NCBI RefSeq assembly: GCF_001517425.1
Contig: NZ_FBWL01000154.1
Span: forward strand, 1 to 60,901
Length of the DNA stretch: 60,901 bases
Origin: Clostridium sp. C105KSO13
Lineage (GTDB): Bacteria > Bacillota > Clostridia > Lachnospirales > Lachnospiraceae
Reading direction: 5' to 3'
Below are positions 53,133-60,716 of the stretch, piece by piece (position 1 is the first letter of the stretch; each line of letters starts with the position of its first letter). The notes beneath the pieces were generated by a model. It was not told the DNA's origin. It did not search any database and saw only the letters and a list, made by a program, of their open reading frames with translations. Both the position numbers and the translations under genes were made by a program.

Positions 53133-54104
53133 CTACTCCTTTCTATCTTTTCCTTTAGAAACAAATTGATTTAGTAACAATGCAAATATAATAATGGCGC
53201 CCTTTGCAATTCTTTGATAATAAGAAGGCAGCCCAACTAGGTTGAAAATGTTGGTGATAATCTGGAGTAAAAAGACGCCCCCAAAGGTCCCCCCTATAGA
53301 ACCGATTCCGCCGCTTAAGCTGGCTCCGCCGATAACACTTGCGGCAATGGCATCCAGTTCATAGCCATTACCAGCCGTAGGCTGACCTGTGGACATCCAG
53401 GATGCTGTCAGTACACCTGCAAACCCTGAAAGCAGGCCACTTATCATATAGGTAATGGCATAATTTCTTTTTGTCTTAATTCCCGAGAGCATAGCAGCTT
53501 CACGATTTCCGCCTATGGCAAACAGACTTCTTCCGAAAATAGAATATTTCAGCATAAAAGCAAATATAATCGTCAGGACAATCCAGAATAAGCCGCTGAT
53601 GGCAACTCTGCCGAACAAGAAACCTCCGCCCAGAATGTGAAAAGCATCACCGAGTCCAAACACAGGATTTCCGCTTGTAGTCAGCAGTGCGGCGCCCCTT
53701 CCGATCTCCATCATGGCAAGAGAGGCAATAAAATCAGGGAGATTAAACCTTGCGATTAAAACACCTGTCAACAGTCCCATAGCTGTGCCTACGGCAATAC
53801 CGGCAAGGCAGCCAAGCAGGATGGATACGCCGCTTCCATTCATTTTCTCCACAATGATAGAAGCAATCATCCCAGAAAATGCCAGAACAGAACCTACGGA
53901 AAGATCGATCCCACCTAAAAGTATAACAAGTGTCATGCCGATTGCGACAATTCCAGGAATGGAGGCTTGCTGAAGCAGATTCAGAAAATTCCCCATGGTC
54001 AGAAAGTTAGGAGATAAAATCGTAGATATTAGTATAAAAACAATGAGTAATATAGCTAAATTATACTTCCTGACAATCTCATTAAAATTCATTTTTTGTT
54101 TCAT
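53133..54104 (-). CDS. RbsC-like sugar ABC permease
   Basis: A 323-residue CUT2 permease with about ten hydrophobic helices. Family marks are LLGGIDLSVGSVLAFSGMIAS near 62 and IAASVIGGASLSGGIGSIGGTFGG near 250. It shares 4 bp (ATGA) with the ATPase gene. A single permease gene implies a homodimer, as in ribose importers. Confidence 0.92.
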   Translation of the reverse strand: MKQKMNFNEIVRKYNLAILLIVFILISTILSPNFLTMGNFLNLLQQASIPGIVAIGMTLVILLGGIDLSVGSVLAFSGMIASIIVEKMNGSGVSILLGCLAGIAVGTAMGLLTGVLIARFNLPDFIASLAMMEIGRGAALLTTSGNPVFGLGDAFHILGGGFLFGRVAISGLFWIVLTIIFAFMLKYSIFGRSLFAIGGNREAAMLSGIKTKRNYAITYMISGLLSGFAGVLTASWMSTGQPTAGNGYELDAIAASVIGGASLSGGIGSIGGTFGGVFLLQIITNIFNLVGLPSYYQRIAKGAIIIFALLLNQFVSKGKDRKE

Positions 54105-55609
54105 TTCGTACTCCTCCCAATTACTGATGCATGCATAATCTGATCCGCATTAAAGTTTGCTTTGTTAGTTTCCAACACTTGTTTCCCATCATATATTACA
54201 TGGATATTGTCACTGACACGCAGCAGCTCCTGCAATTCCGAGGAAACCATAATAACGCTTTTTCCCATTTCTGTCATTTCTCGGATTAACTTATAAATCT
54301 CTTCCTTTGCGACTACATCTATCCCCTGCGTCGGTTCATCCAGCAGCAATATATCACAGTCCTTCATCAGCCATTTAGCCAATATTACCTTCTGCTGATT
54401 TCCACCGGAAAGGCTGCCCGCCGCAGTCTGGATGGAAGGAGTCTTAATATTTAGTTTTTTGATATAGTCACGGCATTCTTCATTTATAGCCTGATAATTG
54501 ATTCTTGCTTTCCTTTTAAATTGGGGCAGAGATACCATGGTTACATTTTCCCAGACCGGCAGAAGAAGTACCAGACCCTGAGTCTTTCTACTCTCCGGTG
54601 CCAGACCGATTTTATGCTGCACTGCTTCCTGGGAACTTTTAAAGTTCACTTTTTCTCCGTGAATTCGTATTTCCCCTTGCAGAACCGGCTTAAGTCCAAA
54701 AACAGACTGCAGAATTTCTGTTCTGCCTGCACCCACCAGGCCATAAAGACCAAGCACTTCTCCTTTATGCAATTTGAAGCTAATATCAGATACCTTATAA
54801 TTACACATATTATTTAATTCCAGGACAACTTCACTGGATACTTTGTGGACTTCTGCTTCCTCATGTTCGATTTGGCATATGGTAATTCCAGTCATATATT
54901 CCACAAGACTGTCTTCTGTCAGGTCCACCGTATCTTTGCAGACCACAAATTTTCCGTCACGTAATACTGTAATCCGGTCACCGACAACAAAAAGCTCTTC
55001 CAGATGATGTGATATATAAATAATTGTGATTCCCTTCTCCTTTAAATCATGAATTACCTTTACTAATATTTCAAATTCTGACCTTGACAGGGTAGAGGAG
55101 GGCTCATCCATTACAATTAATTTGGCATTGCATGCCAGGGCCTTCATAATTTCCGTCAGCTGCTTCTGTCCCATATTTAGGGAGGATACTTTAGCTTTGG
55201 CATCGATTCGTATGTTAAGTCCGTCTGCGAGGTCCTGGGTCATACTGTAAACCTTTTTCCAGTCTACTGCTCCCAGTGCAGTCCGTGGATAGTTATTTAT
55301 GTAGACATTTTCTCCTACGGTCAATTCATTAAACAGGGACAGCTCCTGATAAATAACCGCAATACCTTCTTTTCTTCTTTTTTCCGTACTATGTGACTTA
55401 AGAAGTTTATTGTCAAAATAGATCTCCCCCTCATCTTCGGTGTAAGCTCCTGATAAAACCTTCATTAATGTAGATTTTCCTGCCCCATTGGCACCTATCA
55501 GACAATGTACTTCTCCCCGCCTGGCAACAAAATCAACATGGTCCAGAGCTTTTACACCCGGAAATATTTTAACAATTTTTTTCATTTCTAAAATATTTTC
55601 ACCACACAC
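54101..55609 (-). CDS. RbsA-like sugar ABC ATPase
   Basis: A 502-residue duplicated ABC ATPase. The first half has Walker A GANGAGKSTLMK near 36 and Walker B KLIVMDEPSSTLS. The second half has the degenerate P-loop YGLVGAGRTEILQ near 288, signature LSGGNQQKVILAKW and Walker B ILLLDEPTQGIDVV near 425. I start at GTG (55609), six bases after GGGAGGA; the ATG at 55624 lies within that ribosome site and has none of its own. First gene of the transporter operon. Confidence 0.9.
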   Translation of the reverse strand: MCGENILEMKKIVKIFPGVKALDHVDFVARRGEVHCLIGANGAGKSTLMKVLSGAYTEDEGEIYFDNKLLKSHSTEKRRKEGIAVIYQELSLFNELTVGENVYINNYPRTALGAVDWKKVYSMTQDLADGLNIRIDAKAKVSSLNMGQKQLTEIMKALACNAKLIVMDEPSSTLSRSEFEILVKVIHDLKEKGITIIYISHHLEELFVVGDRITVLRDGKFVVCKDTVDLTEDSLVEYMTGITICQIEHEEAEVHKVSSEVVLELNNMCNYKVSDISFKLHKGEVLGLYGLVGAGRTEILQSVFGLKPVLQGEIRIHGEKVNFKSSQEAVQHKIGLAPESRKTQGLVLLLPVWENVTMVSLPQFKRKARINYQAINEECRDYIKKLNIKTPSIQTAAGSLSGGNQQKVILAKWLMKDCDILLLDEPTQGIDVVAKEEIYKLIREMTEMGKSVIMVSSELQELLRVSDNIHVIYDGKQVLETNKANFNADQIMHASVIGRSTK

Positions 55610-55634
55610 ATGTATTCCTCCCATTCGTCCGCAT

Positions 55635-55685
55635 TTATGTAAATCAACTTTACATAAGAATACCTTCTAACTCGTTTTGTGTCAA
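55635..55685 (-). promoter_or_regulatory. Promoter-operator module driving the ABC operon
   Basis: On the minus strand TTGACA (55680-55685), a 17-nt spacer and TATTCT (55657-55662). The last T of the -10 box begins TTATGTAAA-N5-TTTACATAA (55635-55657), a perfect 9-bp inverted repeat. Its layout and much of its sequence are repeated in the opposite direction at 56021-56071. Confidence 0.85.
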
Positions 55686-55689
55686 TTAT

Positions 55690-56020
55690 ACTATTTGTAT
55701 GTTTTTCAATTCGTAATTTTGTTATATATGCACATAGTTCCATTTTTTCTGTTTTTATTTGTGTCTATTTGATATATTTTTTGTAATAATATTGGGAAAA
55801 ATACATAAATATAGTCGTTACATTTTTATCACTTGTTTTTATTTCAATCAGAAAATATCACTGCATATACAAAAATTATCAGTACATCAAAAGTATTTTT
55901 TGTCATATTTCAAGAGATCCTGTATAACATCTTATATTTGTTTGTGAAATTATTATTAATCATAAAATCAATTAAAATTATACCCAAATTTTTTGTTATT
56001 ATTTTGGTTATTTTTATCGA
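55690..56020. other. AT-rich spacer between divergent operons
   Basis: About 330 bp with very low GC content between the two facing-away promoter modules. Only short, low-complexity reading frames without ribosome sites occur. I see no tRNA, no strong hairpin and no further operator copy. Confidence 0.55.
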
Positions 56021-56071
56021 TTGACACAAAAACGAATTCATTGTAATCTTATGTAAACATTGTTTTCATAA
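56021..56071 (+). promoter_or_regulatory. Promoter-operator module driving the dehydrogenase operon
   Basis: TTGACA (56021-56026), a 17-nt spacer starting CAAAA as in the partner module, and TAATCT (56044-56049). The last T begins TTATGTAAA-N5-TTTTCATAA (56049-56071), one mismatch from a perfect inverted repeat. A separate perfect palindrome AAATCACGTGATTT follows at 56078-56091 in the leader. Confidence 0.8.
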
Positions 56072-56164
56072 GTTTTAAAATCACGTGATTTAATTTTTTT
56101 ACATTTCCGCTTGGCTCGTTTCTCGCGGGAATACACAAATCAGCTACATGAAAGGATGGAATGA

Positions 56165-57259
56165 ATGATGAACAATATACCGGAGAAAATGAATGCATTG
56201 GTTGCCTATGCCCCGGGAGATTATCGGTATGAGCAGGTAGAAACTCCCAGAGCTGGAGAAGGGGAAATGATTCTTAAGGTTGAAGCCTGTGGGATCTGTG
56301 CCGGAGATGTAAAGGCCTACCACGGAGCAAAAAGCTTTTGGGGAGGCGACGGGAATCCACCATATATTAAGGCTCCCATGATTCCGGGCCACGAATTTGT
56401 AGGCCATGTAGTGGAAATGGGTCCAAATGTAAAGGGCGACTGGAAAATAGGTGACAGAATCTGTCCTGAACAGATTGTCCCCTGCGGTGAGTGTATGTTC
56501 TGCAAAACAGGGCGCTACTGGATGTGCGAAAAGCATGATCTTTTTGGATTCCAGAATAATGTAAACGGGGGTATGGCTGAATACGTGCGACTGACAAAAG
56601 AAGCTATTCCTTATCTGATCCCCGAATCACTGGCTTTAGAAAAAGCTATATTGACAGAACCCTATGCCTGCTCCTGGCACTGTGTTGACAGAGCGCAGAT
56701 CGGAAATACGGACATTGTGGTCTTATCCGGTGTAGGCACTCTTGGCCTTGGGATGGTAGGCGCCATCAGACAGAGAAATCCCAAAACATTAGTCGTTCTG
56801 GACATGAACGATGCCCGTCTGAAAAAAGCAAAGGAATTTGGTGCGGACATTATCATGAATCCGGGAAAAACAGACGTGGTCAGTGCCATCAAAGATTTAA
56901 CCGAAGGTTATGGATGCGATATTTACATAGAGGCAACCGGTCACCCCTCCAGCGTGGAGCAGGGGCTTCAGTGTATACGCAAGATGGGGCGATTCGTAGA
57001 ATTTTCTGTCTTTGCCGAGAAAGTATCCGTAGATTGGAGTATCATCAGTGACAGAAAAGAACTGGACCTGCTTGGAGTCCACCTCAGCCCTTATTGTTAT
57101 GACACTGTTATCGACTGGATTGAAAGCGGCAAACTTCCCACAGATGGTGTTGTGTCCCACAAACTTCCACTTACCAGCTGGAAAGAAGGGTTTGATGCAG
57201 CAGCTGCCGGCGCTGAAGGAACCTTTAAAGTCGTACTGGTACCGGAACCAATACAATAG
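56165..57259 (+). CDS. Zinc alcohol dehydrogenase, erythritol/L-threitol dehydrogenase-like
   Basis: A 364-residue medium-chain dehydrogenase. The catalytic zinc ligands are in EACGICAGDVKAYHG near 41 and PGHEFVGHV near 75. The structural zinc cysteines are in PCGECMFCKTGRYWMC near 104-117, and the NAD loop is VLSGVGTLGLGMVGA near 180-195. The stretch around GDVKAYHG, FWGGDG and PPYIKAP is, to my knowledge, characteristic of the erythritol/L-threitol dehydrogenase (EltD) group, which oxidises a tetritol to erythrulose. It is first in an operon with DhaK/L-like kinase and isomerase genes. The exact polyol is inferred. Confidence 0.85.
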   Translation: MMNNIPEKMNALVAYAPGDYRYEQVETPRAGEGEMILKVEACGICAGDVKAYHGAKSFWGGDGNPPYIKAPMIPGHEFVGHVVEMGPNVKGDWKIGDRICPEQIVPCGECMFCKTGRYWMCEKHDLFGFQNNVNGGMAEYVRLTKEAIPYLIPESLALEKAILTEPYACSWHCVDRAQIGNTDIVVLSGVGTLGLGMVGAIRQRNPKTLVVLDMNDARLKKAKEFGADIIMNPGKTDVVSAIKDLTEGYGCDIYIEATGHPSSVEQGLQCIRKMGRFVEFSVFAEKVSVDWSIISDRKELDLLGVHLSPYCYDTVIDWIESGKLPTDGVVSHKLPLTSWKEGFDAAAAGAEGTFKVVLVPEPIQ

Positions 57260-57291
57260 AAACAAAACTTTACAGACAGGAGGAGTCAGCC

Positions 57292-58287
57292 ATGCAAAGA
57301 ATTTTAAACAACCCAGATGATATTGTAGATGAAATGTTGGAAGGTTTCTTAAAAACTCATTCTGATATGGTAGAACCTACCGGGAACTCCCGGGTTGTTA
57401 AAGCAAAAAATATACCGGAAGGCAAAGTCGGTGTTATAACCGGCGGCGGTTCCGGCCATAAACCAGCTTTTATAGGATATGTGGGTAAAAATATGTGTGA
57501 TGCCGCAGCGGTAGGGGAGATTTGTTCCTCCCCCACCGCAGCTGCATTTCTGGATGCCTGCAAAGCCGTATCCCAGGATAAAGGTGTGGCCTGCCTTTAC
57601 GGAAATTACTCCGGAGATAACATGAATGTGAAAATGGCAGTGAAAATGGCCAAAAAAGCCGGTATTAACGTGAAAACAGTAGTTGCCAACGATGATGTAG
57701 CATCGGCACCCAAAGATCAGAGAGAAAAAAGGCGTGGAGTTGCCGGTGAAATCTTTATGTGGAAAGCCGGAGGTGCAAAGGCTGCTCTGGGCGGCAGCTT
57801 GGACGAGGTTATTGCCGCAGCCCAGAAGGCAATTGACAGCACTAGGAGTGTGGGCATTGGCCTGACTCCCTGTACTCTCCCCGCAGTAGGACACCCCAAT
57901 TTTGAAATTAAAGAAGGAACAATGGAGGTAGGTATCGGACATCACGGCGAACCTGGCATTGAAGTCTGTAAGCTGGAAGATGCCGCCCAGATGGCAAAAC
58001 GCATGGTTGATATTGTTCTTCCCGATTATCCTTTTGCAGAGGGTGATGAAGTTGCGGTCCTTGTTTCCGGTCTCGGTGCCACTCCGGTCATGGAGTTATA
58101 TGTTCTTTACAATGAAATCGAAAAACTTTTGAAAGAAAAAGGTATACATATTTATAAACCCTATGTGGGAAATTATTTTACATCTTTAGATATGATGGGA
58201 GCCACACTGACTGTCATGAAGCTGGATGATGAGCTGAAAGAACTGATAGACCTGCCTGTTAATACGATGGGAATGAAACAGATATAG
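57292..58287 (+). CDS. DhaK-like ketose kinase substrate-binding subunit
   Basis: A 331-residue DhaK-family protein. ITGGGSGHKPAFIGYVG near 48 and NYSGDNMNVKMA near 107 bind substrate. The histidine that forms a hemiaminal with the carbonyl is in VGIGHHGEPGIEV near 216. In E. coli DhaK works with DhaL and the PTS protein DhaM on dihydroxyacetone; no DhaM is encoded here. With an EltD-like dehydrogenase upstream and an RpiB-family isomerase downstream, the likely substrate is erythrulose (as in DerK/LerK kinases). AGGAGG lies before the ATG. Confidence 0.88.
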   Translation: MQRILNNPDDIVDEMLEGFLKTHSDMVEPTGNSRVVKAKNIPEGKVGVITGGGSGHKPAFIGYVGKNMCDAAAVGEICSSPTAAAFLDACKAVSQDKGVACLYGNYSGDNMNVKMAVKMAKKAGINVKTVVANDDVASAPKDQREKRRGVAGEIFMWKAGGAKAALGGSLDEVIAAAQKAIDSTRSVGIGLTPCTLPAVGHPNFEIKEGTMEVGIGHHGEPGIEVCKLEDAAQMAKRMVDIVLPDYPFAEGDEVAVLVSGLGATPVMELYVLYNEIEKLLKEKGIHIYKPYVGNYFTSLDMMGATLTVMKLDDELKELIDLPVNTMGMKQI

Positions 58288-58295
58288 GGGGGGGA

Positions 58296-58943
58296 ATGAC
58301 AATGACTGTATTTAAAAATACAGATGGAAAGCCGGTTTTGCTTAATATAGTAAAAGCCATTCAGGACAACAAAACCTATCTGGGAGACATAGATGGTCTG
58401 ATTGGTGACGGCGACCACGGCATGAATATGAACAAAGGATTTACACTTTTTGAAAATCGTTTTAAAGACATGGATTTCACATTCACAGAGGGAATGAATG
58501 AACTAGGAAACATCCTGTTTTCGGAAATCGGTGGCTCCATGGGACCTATCTACGGAACAATTTTTATGGATGTCTCCGAGGCCGGCGAAGATTTGGACGA
58601 TATCACCGTTTCTGACCTGAGCACTATGCTGGAAGCGGGATTAAACGGGCTTCAGGAAATTGTAGAGGCACAGGTAGGGGACAAAACTCTTGTCGATACT
58701 TTATCTCCTGCAGTCGACAGCCTGAAAGCATCCTCCGATGCCGGAGAAGATTACAGTACTGCTCTGGGAAAAATGAAGGCAGCGGCAGTAGCCGGCAAAG
58801 AATCCACGAAGGACCTTGTTGCTAAATTCGGACGCTCCAGCCGTCTTGGCGAGCGATCCAGGGGCGTGTTGGATGCAGGTGCCGTGTCTTGCTGTATCAT
58901 TCTTACAGCAATGGCAGACGGGATTTGCAAAGAGCTGTCCTAA
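58296..58943 (+). CDS. DhaL-like kinase nucleotide-binding subunit
   Basis: A 215-residue DhaL-family helical-barrel protein. The Mg-nucleotide ligands are in LIGDGDHGMNMNKGF near 35-45, with GGSMGPIYGTIFMD near 80 and the C-terminal GRSSRLGERSRGVLDAGA near 180-197. It supplies the nucleotide site to the DhaK-like subunit encoded 8 bp upstream. Whether bound nucleotide is a true ATP substrate or a PTS-recharged ADP cofactor is not visible; absence of DhaM in the operon favours ATP. Confidence 0.88.
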   Translation: MTMTVFKNTDGKPVLLNIVKAIQDNKTYLGDIDGLIGDGDHGMNMNKGFTLFENRFKDMDFTFTEGMNELGNILFSEIGGSMGPIYGTIFMDVSEAGEDLDDITVSDLSTMLEAGLNGLQEIVEAQVGDKTLVDTLSPAVDSLKASSDAGEDYSTALGKMKAAAVAGKESTKDLVAKFGRSSRLGERSRGVLDAGAVSCCIILTAMADGICKELS

Positions 58944-58991
58944 CACAGGGAATTTACAAAAATCAGATATTTTATTTAGGAGGAATTTGAG

Positions 58992-59432
58992 ATGAAGATT
59001 GTGATCGGGTGTGATCCTAATGCGCAGGAGGCAAAGGAAGAACTCATAAAATTTATGGAGGCCAAAGGCTATGGAGAAATTACTGATTTTGGGAGTGAAG
59101 ACCCGATTTATGCAAATGTGGCAGTGAAAGTTGCAGAGGCTGTAGCCTCGAAAAAATATGACCGCGGAATCCTAATTTGCGGAACAGGCATTGGTGTTTC
59201 CATTTCGGCAAATAAAGTAAAAGGGGCATATGCAGCGTTGCTTTCTGACATATATTCGGCCAAAAGAGCACGGCTCAGCAACGATGCAAACATTGCCTGC
59301 ATGGGGGCTTTCACTACCGGTAATAAGCTTAGAGAAGAATTAATAGATGCATTTCTAACAAATGAGTTCCAGGAAGGCTGTTCTTCTCAGCCCAAGGTGG
59401 ATGCCTTTGTATCATACGATAATGCACGCTAA
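58992..59432 (+). CDS. RpiB/LacAB-family isomerase, probable tetrulose-4-phosphate isomerase
   Basis: A 146-residue RpiB-fold protein. The catalytic cysteine is kept (C63 in ILICGTGIG). His10 of E. coli RpiB is replaced by proline (GCDPNAQEAK), and His99, implicated in opening the furanose ring, is replaced by serine (RARLSNDANI). The C-terminal GGRHQ phosphate loop is also changed. Loss of a ring-opening residue fits a substrate that cannot cyclise, such as erythrulose 4-phosphate. With its neighbours this suggests the last step to erythrose 4-phosphate (DerI/EryI-like). AGGAGG precedes the ATG. Confidence 0.85.
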   Translation: MKIVIGCDPNAQEAKEELIKFMEAKGYGEITDFGSEDPIYANVAVKVAEAVASKKYDRGILICGTGIGVSISANKVKGAYAALLSDIYSAKRARLSNDANIACMGAFTTGNKLREELIDAFLTNEFQEGCSSQPKVDAFVSYDNAR

Positions 59433-59458
59433 TATACTCGTTCTAGATTTGATTAGAG

Positions 59459-59505
59459 AACAGATATGCTTTCCAGTAAATAACTGAAAAGCATATCTGT
59501 TTTTA
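59459..59505 (+). terminator. Terminator of the tetritol operon
   Basis: AACAGATATGCTTTCCAGT and ACTGAAAAGCATATCTGTT form a long stem with one mismatch and a 5-nt loop, followed by TTTT. It is 27 bp past the isomerase stop codon. Confidence 0.92.
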
Positions 59506-59525
59506 TGCCTGGAATTTTGTTAATT

Positions 59526-60101
59526 CTACAAAGCCTGGGCTTTTTCTATTTTCTGTATCCATTCTTTTTTGAGTTCCCATGTCATTCCCTGTATATACTC
59601 ATCGTCCTCCACAGGAACCTCAAGTAGATTGCTCCAGCTTTTTTTAATTTCCTGTTTTTCAATTGGATAAAAGGAAGTAGAGAATATGTCCAGATTATCC
59701 CGGATTCCCCTTTTTTCGATCCACTTTTGAAATTCCTCTTCTTCCTGCTCTGATTTTCCGACATAGTTTAGATTCAGAATTCGGTTCCATTTACGGGTGT
59801 CAAAGATGATAAGCTTTTCTTTGGGTATCCCCAGTTCTAAATAATACATGCCCTCACTTCCATAAATATGATGCGCGTATTTATAGTTCCAGATAGGACT
59901 TTCTGCGTCCGCAGGCTTTGGTATCAGCTCTTTGGCACATTGTGCAAGGTACTGATATGCTTCCCGGAAAATCCATGCAGTCTCTTTGTACTTATCTTCC
60001 ACATAGCTTTTTTTTACCACATACCGGCCGGTTTTATTCAGAGTATCCATTACGATCTCCTGCTGTCCGCTCCACATTGTGACCGTTTTATCAACTTTCA
60101 C
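59526..60101 (-). CDS. DUF3841 protein, copy B
   Basis: A 191-residue soluble protein resembling DUF3841. It begins with VTMWSGQQEIVMDTLNKTGRYVVKKSYVEDKY, contains ESPIWNYKY near 82 and ELGIPKEKLIIFDTRKWNRILNLNYVG near 106-130, and ends with a helix including TWELKKEWIQKI. It aligns by eye with the gene upstream along its whole length. The genes overlap by 11 bp, so they are cotranscribed. No catalytic motif is evident and the function is unknown. Confidence 0.75.
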   Translation of the reverse strand: MKVDKTVTMWSGQQEIVMDTLNKTGRYVVKKSYVEDKYKETAWIFREAYQYLAQCAKELIPKPADAESPIWNYKYAHHIYGSEGMYYLELGIPKEKLIIFDTRKWNRILNLNYVGKSEQEEEEFQKWIEKRGIRDNLDIFSTSFYPIEKQEIKKSWSNLLEVPVEDDEYIQGMTWELKKEWIQKIEKAQAL

Positions 60102-60666
60102 AATGCTCCACCTCCTTCACCCATTCCTTCTTAATCTCCCAGGTGGTTGCAAACCCCTTTTCCAAAGATTCCGGCCGCATCGTAAATAAACGCTCCCAGC
60201 TGTCTATAACCTTCTTTTTTAATAAGGGGTAGTGGTTTCCTTTTGCAGATCCTGCCAGCGCAGTTTCATCCGCAATACCATACTTCTCAAGCTCCTTCTC
60301 AAAATTCTCCCGATCCTTCCGGTCCTTCGGCACATACATGAGATTCCCTCGATAATCCCATTTTTCCATATCAATAATCAAGGCCTTATCTTCCGGAATT
60401 TCAACTCTCAGAGTAACGGTATTCGGAATCTTCTGCAGTCTGAAATCTTCTGACATGGAAAACCATATTGGATACTTTGTGTCTTCTGGAATGTTGATAT
60501 AATCCCTGCTTTTTCGAGTGTACCATTCATAAAGTTTTAAGTAGTAATCAGCAATTGTGTCATTTTTAGCCCGGATGTACTTCTCTTTCACCTTGTAGCA
60601 CCCGGTTTGTTCTATCTCCCCCCACACCTGGGGCACCTGGCGTGTCCATCCAATCAATGCTGCCAA
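60091..60666 (-). CDS. DUF3841 protein, copy A
   Basis: A 191-residue paralogue of the downstream gene: identical length, matching WTRQ...TGCYKVKEKYIRAKND start, YPIWFSMS near 67, VEIPEDKALIIDMEKWDYRGNLMYVP near 88-113, and TWEIKKEWVKEVE at the end. It starts at TTG, 8 nt after GGAGGG; no ATG with a ribosome site is nearby. A GTCAAAAGGTA element lies in its leader. Confidence 0.75.
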   Translation of the reverse strand: MAALIGWTRQVPQVWGEIEQTGCYKVKEKYIRAKNDTIADYYLKLYEWYTRKSRDYINIPEDTKYPIWFSMSEDFRLQKIPNTVTLRVEIPEDKALIIDMEKWDYRGNLMYVPKDRKDRENFEKELEKYGIADETALAGSAKGNHYPLLKKKVIDSWERLFTMRPESLEKGFATTWEIKKEWVKEVEHCES

Positions 60667-60696
60667 CTAGTTTTCCCTCCTTTATGTTTTTTATTA

Positions 60697-60715
60697 CCTT
60701 TTGACCCTCGTATCT
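60697..60715 (-). repeat. GTCAAAAGGTA element upstream of DUF3841 pair
   Basis: On the minus strand GATACGAGGGTCAAAAGGTA runs 31 bp upstream of the start codon. It matches the core of the element at 35345-35377, in the same orientation relative to the downstream gene, but lacks that copy's second arm. Confidence 0.35.
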
Positions 60716-60716
60716 T

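Noticed and set aside
52004-53164. A longer sugar-binding protein starting at 53164
   Set aside because: The extra 44 residues overlap the permease gene and would bury the lipoprotein signal peptide; AGGAGG supports the ATG at 53032.
55759-56024. Two short plus-strand frames in the spacer between the divergent operons
   Set aside because: The DNA is extremely AT-rich, the peptides are low-complexity Phe/Ile/Lys, and there is no ribosome site.
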